DNA from: Methanofollis ethanolicus
GTDB lineage: Archaea; Halobacteriota; Methanomicrobia; Methanomicrobiales; Methanofollaceae
Direction: 5' to 3'
Assembly: GCF_001571385.1 (NCBI RefSeq)
Contig: NZ_BCNW01000001.1
Span: 2,641,589 to 2,705,588 of the forward strand
Length of the DNA: 64,000 nucleotides
Both the position numbers and the translations under genes were made by a program. This document shows, in pieces, positions 42,298 to 51,870 of this stretch. Positions within the stretch are counted from its first letter, which is position 1; the number at the start of each line of letters is the position of its first letter. The notes under the pieces are model-generated. The model searched no databases, was not told where the DNA came from, and saw only the letters and a list, made by a program, of their open reading frames with translations.

Positions 42298-43966
42298 GGT
42301 CGAGTTCGAGGGCCGCCACCGGGTGCTCCAGGGAAAAGGCGACGAGCACCTCGGGGTGGACCTCGCCGAAGACCCCCACTTTTTTCCCGTCCACCAGAAC
42401 GTCGCCGCGCCTGCCCTCGAGGAAGGCCGGGTCCGCTGACTCGACGAACTCCGGGGAGAGGCCGCACTCGCGGCAGAGAGCGTCCATCGTCGCATAGGCC
42501 TCGGAGAAGTCCGCACCCGGGTGGATGGAGACGGCGGCGACGCTCTGCATCGTCGTCACGCCGCGGATGATGTCGCCGGTCGCAAAGAGGCGCTGCGGGA
42601 GTTCGCGGTGGCAGTTGATCTCCAGGATCTCCATGAGCAGGGGGAGGATATCGGTCCTGACCACGCTCTGGTCCTCTGAGATCGGCTTCGAGACCCGGAG
42701 AAGGTCGGGGGAGACCTCGCGCCGCATCTGCCCGTAGAGCACTCTCTCGGACGTGAGGGTGAAGGGCATGACCTCCAGGTAGCCGAGGCCGGCGAGGATG
42801 GACCTGACCTCTCTCTCGACGACCGCGATCGGGTGCTCCTTGCCGGTGGTGAAGGTCTGCGGGAGGGCGGCGGCGATATTGTCGAAGCCGTAGGCGACGG
42901 CCACGTCCTCGAAGATGTCCCAGTCGTGCATGATGTCGGCCCGGTACGGGGGCACGAGCACCCGCACCTGTTCGTCGGAGAGGGACTCGGGAGGCTGGCG
43001 TTGTGCTCCTGCTCGATAGCATTCGGCCAGCACCTGCAGTTTCCCCCTGGAGATGGGTTCGGCACCGAAGCGCATCTTCCGTAGCAGGGCGGCCATCTCC
43101 CCGGCATCGATATCGATCCCGATGAGGCGGCGGCAGGCGTCGACGCTCACGATACGCTCGGCCGGGGAGAGGTCGGGGTATGGCGTGCCGTCGACATCGA
43201 CGCTCTCTATAGTCGCCCCTGCCTCGGCGAGGGCGGTGCAGATGATGTGCGCCGCCATGCGGACGGACTTCGGGTCTGTACCCGTGCAGTCCAGGAGGAT
43301 GTTCCTCGTCTCCGTCGTGACCTTGGTCAGTTCCCCGTTGATGATCGGCGGGAAGGAGAGGACGTTCTCGTCGGCATCGACGATCAGGGGGAAGCGGTCG
43401 AAGGCATCGACCAGGTGGGCATAGTCCCTCCCCTTCGGGTGCTGCTCCAGGATCTCCTCCATCGATAGTTCGTCCTCGAAATCGAGGGGGACGAAGCGGC
43501 GGTCGCGGGGCGAGGCGAGATACCTGAAGGGCGGCCTGACTTTGTCGAGGTCGTGGACGCCGATCGCCACCTTCTTCCGGCCCCGGCCAATCGCCCAGTG
43601 GAGAGACTCCTGCAGTCCCATCAGGCTCTCGATCCCGGCCTCGTCCAGACAGACGTTCCGGATGACGGCGGTGCCGAAGTAGGGCCTGATCGACCTGAGG
43701 GCGGGATCGACCGAGAAGGAGATGCCTGAAGGGGCGACCGGGTACGCGGGGAGGCCCTCCTCGATGCCCAGGAAACCGCGCATCGCCCGCGCCACGCCCT
43801 CGGTCGAGTACAGGTCCACCCGGTCAGGGAAGAACTCCACGTCCACATGGTCATCGAAGGTCCGCTCGATGTCGGAACCGATCATCGGCAGGCGCTCAAG
43901 GATCGTCTTCCTGTCGGTGCCGGTGAGGCGTTCGAGGTATGCATAGTTGAGAGATATGATTGCCAT
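42254..43966 (-). CDS. pheT: Phenylalanine--tRNA ligase beta subunit
   Basis: 570 aa, the archaeal-type beta subunit with B3/B4 editing, B5 and core domains. Visible: [17 protein letters not shown], the B5 segment ([16 protein letters not shown], followed by [10 protein letters not shown]) and the C-terminal [24 protein letters not shown]. It pairs with PheS (three bases upstream) to form the heterotetramer that charges tRNA-Phe. Confidence 0.95.
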   Translation of the reverse strand: MAIISLNYAYLERLTGTDRKTILERLPMIGSDIERTFDDHVDVEFFPDRVDLYSTEGVARAMRGFLGIEEGLPAYPVAPSGISFSVDPALRSIRPYFGTAVIRNVCLDEAGIESLMGLQESLHWAIGRGRKKVAIGVHDLDKVRPPFRYLASPRDRRFVPLDFEDELSMEEILEQHPKGRDYAHLVDAFDRFPLIVDADENVLSFPPIINGELTKVTTETRNILLDCTGTDPKSVRMAAHIICTALAEAGATIESVDVDGTPYPDLSPAERIVSVDACRRLIGIDIDAGEMAALLRKMRFGAEPISRGKLQVLAECYRAGAQRQPPESLSDEQVRVLVPPYRADIMHDWDIFEDVAVAYGFDNIAAALPQTFTTGKEHPIAVVEREVRSILAGLGYLEVMPFTLTSERVLYGQMRREVSPDLLRVSKPISEDQSVVRTDILPLLMEILEINCHRELPQRLFATGDIIRGVTTMQSVAAVSIHPGADFSEAYATMDALCRECGLSPEFVESADPAFLEGRRGDVLVDGKKVGVFGEVHPEVLVAFSLEHPVAALELDLRAVPGYPVRPGTP

Positions 43967-43969
43967 GGC

Positions 43970-45403
43970 TCACTCCTCCTTCCTGATCACCGGGCTTTCC
44001 CTGATCCAGTCGATGTCGCTCCGGTACAGCTGGCGAAGGTCTTTCAGGCCCAGCTTCAGCATCGCCACGCGGGAAATGCCAAGGCCCCAGGCAAGGACAG
44101 GCGTCTCGATCCCCCAGGGAGCGGTGACCTCCTCCCTGAAGATGCCGGCGCCGCCGAGTTCGACCCAGCCGAGGCCGTCCACCCAGACCTCGGGCTCGAC
44201 CGACGGCTCGGTGTACGGGAAGTAGCCGGGGCGGAAGCGGACGTTCTCAAAGCCCATCCGCCCGTAGAACTCCTTGAGGTAGCCGAGAAGGTGACGGAAG
44301 GAGACGTCCTCGTCCATGACGATCCCTTCGAGTTGCTCGAACTCGGGGGTGTGGGTCGGGTCGATCGCCTCGCGCCTGTAGACCCGGCCGAGGGCGAAGG
44401 CCTTGACCGGGGGTTCGGGGTGGTCGATGAGGTACCTGATCGAGAAGGGGGTGGTGTGGGTGCGGAGCACGCATTGCTGCGGGACTTCGGTGCTCCAGAC
44501 GCCGCCCCATCCCGTCGAGGAGGTCGTGCCGCCGTGCTCGTGCATGTCGCGCACGCCCTCATATCCGGCGGGCAGGGGCTCTTTCATGTCCAGATAGAAG
44601 GTGTCCTGCATCTCGCGGGCCGGGTGGTCCTGCGGCTGGAAGAGGGCGTCGAAGTCCCAGAAGGCGGAGAGGACGATCTCGCCCTGCATCTCCACAAAGC
44701 CCATGTCCAGAAGGATCCTCTTCACCTCGTCGATGATCCGCTGGTACGGATGGGACTTGCCCGGCCAGATGCGCTTCGGCGGCGTCGAGAGGCTGTACCG
44801 CCTCAGGTTTGCCGTCCGCCAGGAACCGTCGAGGATCTGCTCCCGCGTCAGGGTGCCTGTCTCCTCGACGAGGTCGAGGCCGGTGGCGACAAGGGCGCGG
44901 CCCTCGGGGGTGATCGAGATTGTATAGGCCACCTCCTCGTGCTCCTCGACGAGGTTCCTCTTCAGGAGGTCGGCGATGCCCGGCATCCCCTCCTTCGGGT
45001 CTGCAAGGGCGATCTCGTCCTCGCCCGGCGCGGCCTCGCCCGTTTTCTCCGCGACGCCCTTCGTGATCGCGATCCAGCCCTTCTTCCTGAGCCAGCCGAT
45101 CCCGATCCTGGAGAGGGGATGGCCCTGGAGGTCCTTCATCGAGATGGAGCCCTCGAAGGAGTCCAGGATCTGCCTCTCGGGGAGACCGTGCTCCCTGTAC
45201 TCCGCCCCCTCGGGGGTGAGGGAATAGGTCTTCGCGCTCGTCCGCGTCACCGCGGCAAGGCCGCGGTCGGCGCAGAGGTGGGCGTACTGGACGGCCGCCT
45301 CCTCGGTCGTGCCGAGTGCCGTGGCGAGGGCGGCTGCACTGCCCTCGCCCATCGGGGCAAGGGCGACAAGGAGCCGCTTTTCATTCAGGGTGAGGTCTGC
45401 CAT
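43970..45403 (-). CDS. pheS: Phenylalanine--tRNA ligase alpha subunit
   Basis: 478 aa with an N-terminal helical winged-helix-like region that binds tRNA and a class II catalytic core. Motif 2 is seen in FSIRYLIDHPEPPVKAFALG then RVYRREA; motif 3 in GLGISRVAMLKLG. The ATG at 45403 overlaps the trpS stop by one base (TAATG) and has GGTGGATG upstream. The order trpS-pheS-pheT gives a small tRNA synthetase operon. Confidence 0.95.
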   Translation of the reverse strand: MADLTLNEKRLLVALAPMGEGSAAALATALGTTEEAAVQYAHLCADRGLAAVTRTSAKTYSLTPEGAEYREHGLPERQILDSFEGSISMKDLQGHPLSRIGIGWLRKKGWIAITKGVAEKTGEAAPGEDEIALADPKEGMPGIADLLKRNLVEEHEEVAYTISITPEGRALVATGLDLVEETGTLTREQILDGSWRTANLRRYSLSTPPKRIWPGKSHPYQRIIDEVKRILLDMGFVEMQGEIVLSAFWDFDALFQPQDHPAREMQDTFYLDMKEPLPAGYEGVRDMHEHGGTTSSTGWGGVWSTEVPQQCVLRTHTTPFSIRYLIDHPEPPVKAFALGRVYRREAIDPTHTPEFEQLEGIVMDEDVSFRHLLGYLKEFYGRMGFENVRFRPGYFPYTEPSVEPEVWVDGLGWVELGGAGIFREEVTAPWGIETPVLAWGLGISRVAMLKLGLKDLRQLYRSDIDWIRESPVIRKEE

Positions 45404-46656
45404 TATCCATCCACCAGATGTGCTGTTTCGTCCATCTTCTCTCTGAGATCCTTTAAGTACTCCTTCGTCCTCTCGAAGGTCTCCTTCTTGCAGGTGCCGC
45501 ACATCATCTCGCCGGCACGGCACTTCCTGCAGATCTCGGCGAGTTCCTCGTCGTCGGGGGCCATGTGGAAGAGGTTGAGGAGATAGACCGAGCACTTCTC
45601 CGGCTCGCCGCCAAGTTTCTTCTGCTCTTCGAGGGTCATGCGCCCGCCGGTGAGGGAGGCCATCACCTTTTTCTTGAGATCTTTCTCCGTCTCCCAGAAG
45701 GAGATGAAACTCTCCGGCACGCTCGACGACATCTTGCCGCCCTGCAGGCCCGGCATGAAGGTGTGGTAGGTGGCCGAGGGGAGGACGAAGCCGAAGCCGC
45801 CCTGCTCGATCTCGATCGCCCGCACCGTCTCCTCGACCGCCTCACAGGAAGCGCCAGGGATGTCCACGTGGCCCTCGTACTTCTTCGAGCCGGGGAAAGC
45901 ACGGTGGACGGCCTCGATCGCCGCTTCGGGCGCGTTCTTCGAGCGGACGCTGATGCAGCCGTCCCGGCGTTCGACCAGGAACATCCGGAGTTTGTAGGCG
46001 ACGTCGCGGGTCAGCCTGATATGGGGGTCCTGGTCGATCCCGACAGGGACGACGGTGGGGGACGGGCCGCAGTCGAGCTGCGGGAAGAGGATGTCCCCAA
46101 CCTGGGTCGCCACGCTCATCGCATGGGCAAGAGCGGTGTCCTGCGTGAAGCCGTAGATCGCCTGGAGTTCGGAGAAGTTGATCTTCGTCGCCGCCTCGAA
46201 GGCGAGGTCTTTCAGGCGGGTGTTTTCACTCTGGTAGTAGGTCGTCCCCTCATAGCCGAGGGCGTACAGGCAGGCGAGGTACTCCCGGCCGTACTCCCTG
46301 CACTGCGTCCACGACATCCCGCGGACGGCGTGGGCCTCGCGGTCGGCGACGCCGATATAGCCCCGGCCCCCATGCTGCACGTGCCAGACCACCTCTTTCA
46401 TCACCATGAGGTGGCCGAGGTGCGGGTGGCCCGAGGGCATGAACCCGGTCATAACATTGAATGGCGATCCTGTCCGGATCGCGTCGGCGATCCTCCCGTA
46501 GTCACGGTGCCCCACGACGATCCCCCGCCGCATGAAGGACGGGACCTCGGGGAGGCCTGAGGTGGCGGTGCTGATCGGTTCGATGCCAAAATCGGAGAAG
46601 AGTTTTTCGACATCGACCGTCTGGCTGCTGGCCCATGGATTGATCCCCTGCTGCAT
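45403..46656 (-). CDS. trpS: Tryptophan--tRNA ligase
   Basis: 417 aa, class I synthetase of archaeal/eukaryotic type. The HIGH motif variant is SGHPHLGH and the KMSKS variant is GGKMSSS. The tail has a Cys-rich patch (CRKCRAGEMMCGTCKKE) likely binding zinc or forming a structural site, as in several archaeal TrpRS. First gene of the trpS-pheS-pheT cluster; endA lies 10 bp upstream on the same strand. Confidence 0.95.
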   Translation of the reverse strand: MQQGINPWASSQTVDVEKLFSDFGIEPISTATSGLPEVPSFMRRGIVVGHRDYGRIADAIRTGSPFNVMTGFMPSGHPHLGHLMVMKEVVWHVQHGGRGYIGVADREAHAVRGMSWTQCREYGREYLACLYALGYEGTTYYQSENTRLKDLAFEAATKINFSELQAIYGFTQDTALAHAMSVATQVGDILFPQLDCGPSPTVVPVGIDQDPHIRLTRDVAYKLRMFLVERRDGCISVRSKNAPEAAIEAVHRAFPGSKKYEGHVDIPGASCEAVEETVRAIEIEQGGFGFVLPSATYHTFMPGLQGGKMSSSVPESFISFWETEKDLKKKVMASLTGGRMTLEEQKKLGGEPEKCSVYLLNLFHMAPDDEELAEICRKCRAGEMMCGTCKKETFERTKEYLKDLREKMDETAHLVDG

Positions 46657-46666
46657 AAGTCAGATC

Positions 46667-47671
46667 TCACAGTTTTATTCGTGCAAATTCGATATACTGG
46701 ATGCCGTTTATATGTACACAGGCAAACAACATCTTCTTTTTGACACTGTGCGCCAGGCGGACAGAGCGCGAGATGACGGCCATGGTGAGGGCGGTGCCCG
46801 AGGGAATAGCATGGGCGAGCATGAGGGAGTGCTTGACCCCTTCGCCATAGACCCTGAAGTGGTGGCCGAACTTGTACCCGGTCTTCGGCGCATAGCCGCG
46901 CCTGCGCAGGTCGGTATAGACGACGACCTTCTCTGCAAGTTCGCCGTCGGTCGCAGCGGCGACGGCATGATACTCGTCCCGACCGAGAGGGGACTCCTGC
47001 TGCACGATGGTGAGCCTGTCCCCATCCATGAGGAAGAGCGCCTCCACCGGGGAGAGCATGGTCAGCTCGGGGTCGAGGGGTTTGCCATAGCCTTCAGTCT
47101 CAAGCCAGGGGGCGGCCGCGGCTCTCACCAGGACGACCGCACCGAAGGCCTCCCCTTTCACCGTCGCGGCCGCACCGGGGGCCTCCGAACCGGCGAGGTG
47201 GTTGGTCTTCACCTCATAGTAGGTGAGTTCGCCCTCGTCGTCCACCGCCGCTATAAGGTACTGCTTGCGCATGTTCCCGGCCGTCGCCACCTCGGCGACG
47301 ACCCGGTCGAAGTCCACGAGGTCGCGTTCGGCGAGCACCCGGATCAGGTACAGGGACTGCCCCTTCCCCGGCCTCTCGCCGCGTTTGAAGACCCTGAAGT
47401 CGTGCGGCCCGGTCTGGAGGGCGTAGCCCCTCTCCCTGAGGTCGCGGTAGACGAGGTACCGCCGGAAAAAACCCGGTTCCCGGGAGAGGTCTGCAAGGAG
47501 GCCGGAGAAATCGTAGCCTTCGAGGTCGATCCTCTTCCTCCAGAGGAGGTACAGCCCCTCCTCCGGGGAGAGACGGAGCCCGCCCTTCTCAGGTCGCCCG
47601 TATCCCCCGCTCTCATAGAGCGAGGTGTCCTGTTTCAGATAGAGGTTGCTGCCGTCGAATGTTGCCTTCAC
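46667..47671 (-). CDS. endA: tRNA-intron endonuclease
   Basis: About 334 aa from GTG 47671, the fused two-repeat form that acts as a homodimer and cuts bulge-helix-bulge introns. The catalytic repeat is C-terminal: Tyr and His in TGYKFGHHFRVY and Lys in VRLAHSVKKKMLFA. The N-terminal repeat (TGPHDFRVFKRGERPGKG) is the inactive structural copy. TATATATT (47697-47704) lies 26-33 bases from the GTG, so the gene is probably leaderless. The longer frame to 47722 would include the promoter. Confidence 0.9.
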   Translation of the reverse strand: MKATFDGSNLYLKQDTSLYESGGYGRPEKGGLRLSPEEGLYLLWRKRIDLEGYDFSGLLADLSREPGFFRRYLVYRDLRERGYALQTGPHDFRVFKRGERPGKGQSLYLIRVLAERDLVDFDRVVAEVATAGNMRKQYLIAAVDDEGELTYYEVKTNHLAGSEAPGAAATVKGEAFGAVVLVRAAAAPWLETEGYGKPLDPELTMLSPVEALFLMDGDRLTIVQQESPLGRDEYHAVAAATDGELAEKVVVYTDLRRRGYAPKTGYKFGHHFRVYGEGVKHSLMLAHAIPSGTALTMAVISRSVRLAHSVKKKMLFACVHINGIQYIEFARIKL

Positions 47672-47917
47672 GTGAAAGATACGTGGGGTGGCAGGGAATA
47701 TATAGAAGACGACCTGCCCCACGGGCAGGGAGCCTGTCGTGACAGGACAGGATTACTCCTGATAACAAGATTATGAGAGAAAAATATGATAATCATGGAA
47801 TAGATCTTCAGGGTGGCGATCCTGCCCAATAAACAGCCATGGTGGAAGAATATTTCCTTCACCAGAACGACTATTACCACCTGATACCAAATTATTCGGG
47901 GCAGAGAGCTGAAGACG

Positions 47918-48286
47918 ATGCCACGCATTTTAATCACCGATGACTCATCCTTTCAGAGAAAGATCATCTCGTCCATCCTCGACAAAGAGGGTTTTGAGAC
48001 GGTCTGCGCCAGGAACGGACGTGAAGGGCTGGACCTTGCAGCCGAAAATCCACCCGATCTGATCGTCCTTGACCTCCTGATGCCTGAGATGGACGGTTTC
48101 GAAATGATGAAGCAGCTCCGTGAACGCGGGCTGACGGCCCCGGTCATCATCCTGACCGCGGACATCCAGGAGTCGACCCTTGATGCATGCCGTAAGATGG
48201 GCGCGAGGGCATGCCTCAACAAACCGCTGAAAAAAGACGATCTTCTGGCGACTATCAGAGATATACTCGATCAGGGCGGGATCTGA
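47918..48286 (+). CDS. CheY-like single-domain response regulator
   Basis: 122 aa receiver domain. The acidic pocket is in ITDDSS, the phospho-acceptor Asp in LIVLDLLMPEMDG, the conserved Thr in ILTAD and the Lys in LNKPLKKDD. There is no output domain. Its stop overlaps the ATG of the CheC-like gene (TGATG), so the pair is translationally coupled. The next two genes complete a four-gene signalling operon without flagellar or chemoreceptor genes nearby. Confidence 0.9.
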   Translation: MPRILITDDSSFQRKIISSILDKEGFETVCARNGREGLDLAAENPPDLIVLDLLMPEMDGFEMMKQLRERGLTAPVIILTADIQESTLDACRKMGARACLNKPLKKDDLLATIRDILDQGGI

Positions 48287-48888
48287 TGGACGTCGACCCC
48301 GAAGATATCGACGCCATAAAGGAACTCGTGAACATCGGCGTCGGCAGAGCGGCGGCGATGCTCAACGAGATCACCTGCTCCCATATCACCCTGCAGGTAC
48401 CGACGCTCCAGGTGATCGGCCTCGATGAACTCGACCGGGTTGACGGGCTTTCCGGCCCGCAAAGTGCCGCAACGGTAAAGATAGATTTCAGGGGTTTTTT
48501 CACCGGCACGACCGCCCTGATCTTTCCTCCCGAAAGTGCCGCGGCCCTGGTGATGGCGATCACCGGCGAGGAGGAGGACCAGCCCGAACTTGATGCACTG
48601 AGAACGGAGACGCTGATGGAGGTCGGGAACATCTTCATCAACGGGGTCATGGGATCGATCGGGAATGTCCTCGGGCAGCAGATCACCTACACGCCCCCGA
48701 CCTATGTCGAGGACACGATCGCAAATATCGCCCGGGCAACACGTTTCGACCCGGACGAGAGGGTTCTTCTCGCCAACACCAGGTTCTTCGTCGAAGAGAT
48801 CAATGTCGAAGGCGTCATCGCAATGATCCTGGAAATCGGATCTCTGGACGTCCTCCTCGACAGGATCGCCTCTGTCAGGGGAGATTGA
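48286..48888 (+). CDS. CheC-like CheY-P phosphatase
   Basis: 200 aa with two pseudo-symmetric CheC active-site helices: DIDAIKELVNIGVGRAAAML and ALRTETLMEVGNIFINGVMG (each with E-x3-N spacing). It is expected to dephosphorylate the upstream CheY-like protein, to which it is coupled. No receptor deamidase CheD is near. Confidence 0.9.
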   Translation: MDVDPEDIDAIKELVNIGVGRAAAMLNEITCSHITLQVPTLQVIGLDELDRVDGLSGPQSAATVKIDFRGFFTGTTALIFPPESAAALVMAITGEEEDQPELDALRTETLMEVGNIFINGVMGSIGNVLGQQITYTPPTYVEDTIANIARATRFDPDERVLLANTRFFVEEINVEGVIAMILEIGSLDVLLDRIASVRGD

Positions 48889-48892
48889 TCGG

Positions 48893-49642
48893 ATGGAGAC
48901 GCGTGGGTCTGTCGGCGCATGGCAGGGGATGGACTTCCTGCCGGTCGGCATATGCATCATCGATCCGGAGTTCAGGGTCTGTTACTGGAATGCCTGCCTG
49001 GAGGAGTGGACCGGGATCCCCACAGACGAGATACGGGGAGAGGAGATAACCGTCCGCTTCCCGTCCCTGAAAAGGCCGGTTATCACTGAACGGATCAATC
49101 AGGTCCTACAAGGGGGCGCACCGATCGTCTTCTCCTCCCAGATCCACCACTACCTCATCCCCTCATGCCTTCCCGACGGAAAAATGCGGATCCAGCGCAC
49201 CACCCTGATCCCGGTCGCCAGCGAAGAAGAAGGGAGATCAAATGTCATGATCGTCTGCGAGGACGTGAGCACCCTGACCCGCGAGGTGGTGGCATACAGG
49301 GCGACGAAAAACAATCTCACACATGAACTTGAGGAGCGGATAAAAGCAGAAAAAGAACTGAAGGCTGCCCAGGAGGCACTCCTCGCGTATCTCATCGAGA
49401 GCGCGTCGCGGGTCATGCACCCGGCAGAAACTGTCAGGGCAGACCTGGAGGGGATCATCGGCGATCTGGATACAGGAGACTGGCGTCCGGAGGAGATCAG
49501 GATGCAACTCCAGGTGGAGATCGGCACGATCGGGGCGATCGAAGAGAATCTGGCAGAACTTATCAAGGCAGCCACCGGGGGACGCCGGGATATCCCGGAA
49601 ATTTTCAGAAAATTCCTGCTGGAAAAGGGATACGAATCATGA
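48893..49642 (+). CDS. PAS-domain protein with coiled coil
   Basis: 249 aa. The N-terminal PAS domain (LPVGICIIDPEFRVCYWNACLEEWTG) is followed by a central coiled coil (THELEERIKAEKELKAAQEA) and a C-terminal helical bundle. It resembles a sensor histidine kinase whose catalytic domain is missing: no H-box or ATP-binding N/G boxes are seen. It probably senses a ligand and signals through the neighbouring CheY and ATPase-like proteins. Confidence 0.8.
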   Translation: METRGSVGAWQGMDFLPVGICIIDPEFRVCYWNACLEEWTGIPTDEIRGEEITVRFPSLKRPVITERINQVLQGGAPIVFSSQIHHYLIPSCLPDGKMRIQRTTLIPVASEEEGRSNVMIVCEDVSTLTREVVAYRATKNNLTHELEERIKAEKELKAAQEALLAYLIESASRVMHPAETVRADLEGIIGDLDTGDWRPEEIRMQLQVEIGTIGAIEENLAELIKAATGGRRDIPEIFRKFLLEKGYES

Positions 49643-50214
49643 GCATCTCGCTGCCCGGTCTTGAAGACGCTGCGGTCTACCTCGCCCTATCCAGTCCGAA
49701 GATGCTCAGGGACGCAAATGTCGCCCTTGTCGAAGAGATCGTGAGACAGGGGTTCAGGGCGGTCGTCATCACCGTCAGCCAGCCTTCCCAGATACTCATA
49801 CAGGTCTATGCACGCCGCGGCATCGATACTTCGCGGGTCTCCTTTATCGACGCAATCACGAAGTACGCACTCGGGACACCACCGCCACCCCGGGAAAACA
49901 CGGCCTTTGTCAGCAACCCGCGGGACCTGACCAGCCTCAGCATCGCGATCACCGAGATGCTCAGGATGTACCCGGAAGAGCGGACATGCTATCTTATCGA
50001 CTCGGTCACCACGATGCTCATCCACCTCTCCTCAGAGGACGTATCGAAGTTCATCCACTTCGCATCGGCGAAGCTCGGCATCATGGACACGCCCCTCGTC
50101 TTCCTCGCCGCCGAGAACAGTCTCAGCCCCATTCTCCTCGATAACCTGCTCACCTTCTCCAGCGAAGTGATCAGGATCGAGGCTCCGGTTTCCCCACAAG
50201 CTCCATCCTCGTAG
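49639..50214 (+). CDS. RecA/KaiC-like fold protein without P-loop (DUF835/DUF7504-type)
   Basis: 191 aa. Alternating strands and helices fit the RecA/KaiC fold (FRAVVITVSQPSQIL, ERTCYLIDSVTTMLIHL as Walker-B-like strand), but no Walker A motif is present, so it is unlikely to hydrolyse ATP. Such proteins often accompany archaeal PAS and receiver proteins. The ATG at 49639 overlaps the PAS gene's stop by four bases, making it the last gene of the operon. Confidence 0.7.
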   Translation: MSISLPGLEDAAVYLALSSPKMLRDANVALVEEIVRQGFRAVVITVSQPSQILIQVYARRGIDTSRVSFIDAITKYALGTPPPPRENTAFVSNPRDLTSLSIAITEMLRMYPEERTCYLIDSVTTMLIHLSSEDVSKFIHFASAKLGIMDTPLVFLAAENSLSPILLDNLLTFSSEVIRIEAPVSPQAPSS

Positions 50215-50521
50215 CCACAACCCGTTAATCCCTGCGAATACGTGAGATGCGCGGCCCTATGGCGATGATGTTTTCATCAATTCCCACCGCGAACCGGTCC
50301 TCCCCCGCGCCCGGGGAGAGCGGTGCGGATCATCAGGGAGAGGTACCGATATAGATAGCCTCCGACGAGGAAAAAATAGATAATAACAGTTTTTTTGCAG
50401 AAAAATTGTTTTAAAATAGAGGCATCGGCAATCAATGCACCCAAACATTTCCGTCCGGATCCCTCCGGCATGCCACCACCCCACCCCCTATATATCCACC
50501 AGATCAAAAATCGCGAGTACC
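50215..50521. other. Intergenic region with leaderless promoter for phosphoesterase
   Basis: AT-rich in the middle (a run of seven T at about 50390). CTATATATCC at 50488-50497 is 25-34 bases before ATG 50522 and is the likely TATA box of the phosphoesterase. No gene is supported; short frames here lack RBS and homology. Confidence 0.45.
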
Positions 50522-51430
50522 ATGGGGATCGGACTACCTCACCTGGAAAACCCCGGATATGCCTTCATCGCCATCGCTCTCCTCGTCTGCACACCTGCGA
50601 CCCTGGGGTACATGGCCCTCGAAGGGCAGAGTTCCTCCGTCACCACCCTCTCCTTCGACGACGCCCCCGAGGGGGTCGTGTTCATCGCCGACCCCCACCT
50701 GAAAGCGGAGACCATGGACCACACCAGACAGATGATCGATGAAATCAACGCCCTCCATCCCTCGGTCGTGCTCATCGGCGGGGACTTCGTCTATGGCGAA
50801 GACCCGGACCTCTCCCTCCAGCAGGTCTGGCAGGAGATCGACGCACCGGTGTACGCCGTCCTCGGCAACCACGATTACAGGTCGGGCACAGATGCTTTCA
50901 GCGGACTGCAGAGGGTCGCAGCCATCAAAGAGACCACCCGGACGGCGGCAGGCTACGACATGAGCACGCTCAGGGACGGGACGGCCGACGTCGCATTCGC
51001 CGACTCGGTCGAGGCAGAACTTGAAAAGAACGGCGTCACGGTGTTGAGAAACAAATATGTCACCCTCGACATCGATGGCAACAGGCTCCGCATCGTCGGC
51101 GTGGACGACGGCTGGGCCGGCATGGCAGACCCGCCCGCGGTGCCGGAGGATGACGATGCCTTCACGATCTACATGATCCACGAGCCTGAGTGCCGGGCCG
51201 ACTGGGACGCCGACCTCATCCTTGCCGGCCACACCCATGGCGGGCAGGTCATGATACCGGGCGTCAAGGACCTGAACGACCGGGGCGTCATCGAACTCTC
51301 CGGTCTCATCCAGAAGGGCGGGGCACCGGTGTACATCAGCCGCGGCATCGGCACCTCCAACCTCAGGACAGACCTGCGTTTCAATGCCCCGCCTGAGATC
51401 GTCCTGATCGGCCCGGCCGGGACTCTCTAA
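50522..51430 (+). CDS. Exported or membrane-anchored metallophosphoesterase
   Basis: 302 aa. One N-terminal membrane segment (AFIAIALLVCTPATLGYMAL) is followed by the calcineurin-like domain with FIADPHL, GGDFVYG, GNHDYR and AGHTHGGQV. In the first motif the usual DxH is kept as DPH. It is clearly paralogous to the gene at 36783, sharing the layout DAPVYAVLGNHDY and VYISRGIGT. ATG 50522 is placed for leaderless translation. The substrate is unknown. Confidence 0.85.
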   Translation: MGIGLPHLENPGYAFIAIALLVCTPATLGYMALEGQSSSVTTLSFDDAPEGVVFIADPHLKAETMDHTRQMIDEINALHPSVVLIGGDFVYGEDPDLSLQQVWQEIDAPVYAVLGNHDYRSGTDAFSGLQRVAAIKETTRTAAGYDMSTLRDGTADVAFADSVEAELEKNGVTVLRNKYVTLDIDGNRLRIVGVDDGWAGMADPPAVPEDDDAFTIYMIHEPECRADWDADLILAGHTHGGQVMIPGVKDLNDRGVIELSGLIQKGGAPVYISRGIGTSNLRTDLRFNAPPEIVLIGPAGTL

Positions 51431-51460
51431 AGACTCTGGAGCACTTTCGTTCAGGAATGC

Positions 51461-51489
51461 CCTGGCCGGGGGGCTACGCCCCGGCCAGG
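51461..51489 (+). terminator. Strong GC-rich hairpin after the phosphoesterase gene
   Basis: CCTGGCCGGGG (51461-51471) pairs perfectly with CCCCGGCCAGG (51479-51489) across a seven-base loop, about 30 bp after the stop codon. It lacks a following T-run, so it may be an RNA stabiliser or the end of the adjacent repeat element instead of a terminator. Confidence 0.4.
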
Positions 51490-51607
51490 ATGGCGTGGAT
51501 GGCGGAATATTTCGAGTGCCGCGCCCCCCATCGGATTACCTCCTCGCAGGATCCCGGGAAATTTTCCCATGTTCCTATACAGGCTCTGTTGAAATTCTGG
51601 CTCTGTA

Positions 51608-51870
51608 GAAACCCTTGCGTGAAAGTACTTCCTGAAGTGATAGGGGAAAAAATTCTGTTCAGACGTGCCTGGTCCAGGGGGGCTGCCGCCCCCCATACCC
51701 CCTGCCATTACGATAGGGGCAGGGATGGCCTCCTCCTCCAGGACTCCGACCCTTTCTTCCCGGGACCAATCCTCGCGCGGGGGTCCGGGGGCAAAAGTCC
51801 CCCGGAGAACGGGAAGGCAGAGGATCAGCACGCATTATCAACCTATGGAGGAGGAATTCTCCAAAGCCGA
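51608..51870 (+). repeat. Long inverted repeat, left copy
   Basis: About 263 bp, nearly identical in reverse complement to 55074-55341 (a few substitutions and a small indel near the CCCCGG core). It contains nested hairpins (GGGGGG/CCCCCC around 51676-51693; GTCCGGGGG with AGTCCCCCGG). No credible protein is encoded, though an identical frame is open in both copies. It is a non-coding mobile-like or structural element. Confidence 0.85.

Noticed and set aside
41377..42516. Upstream extension of the AhcY frame
   Set aside because: No stop for about 1.1 kb, but this part is antisense to hisF and pheT sequence, and GGTGAGG plus ATG at 41376 gives the family's normal N-terminus.
43847..45586. 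579-codon plus-strand frame opposite pheS/pheT
   Set aside because: Shadow frame spanning two genuine synthetase genes and their junction; no domain or RBS.
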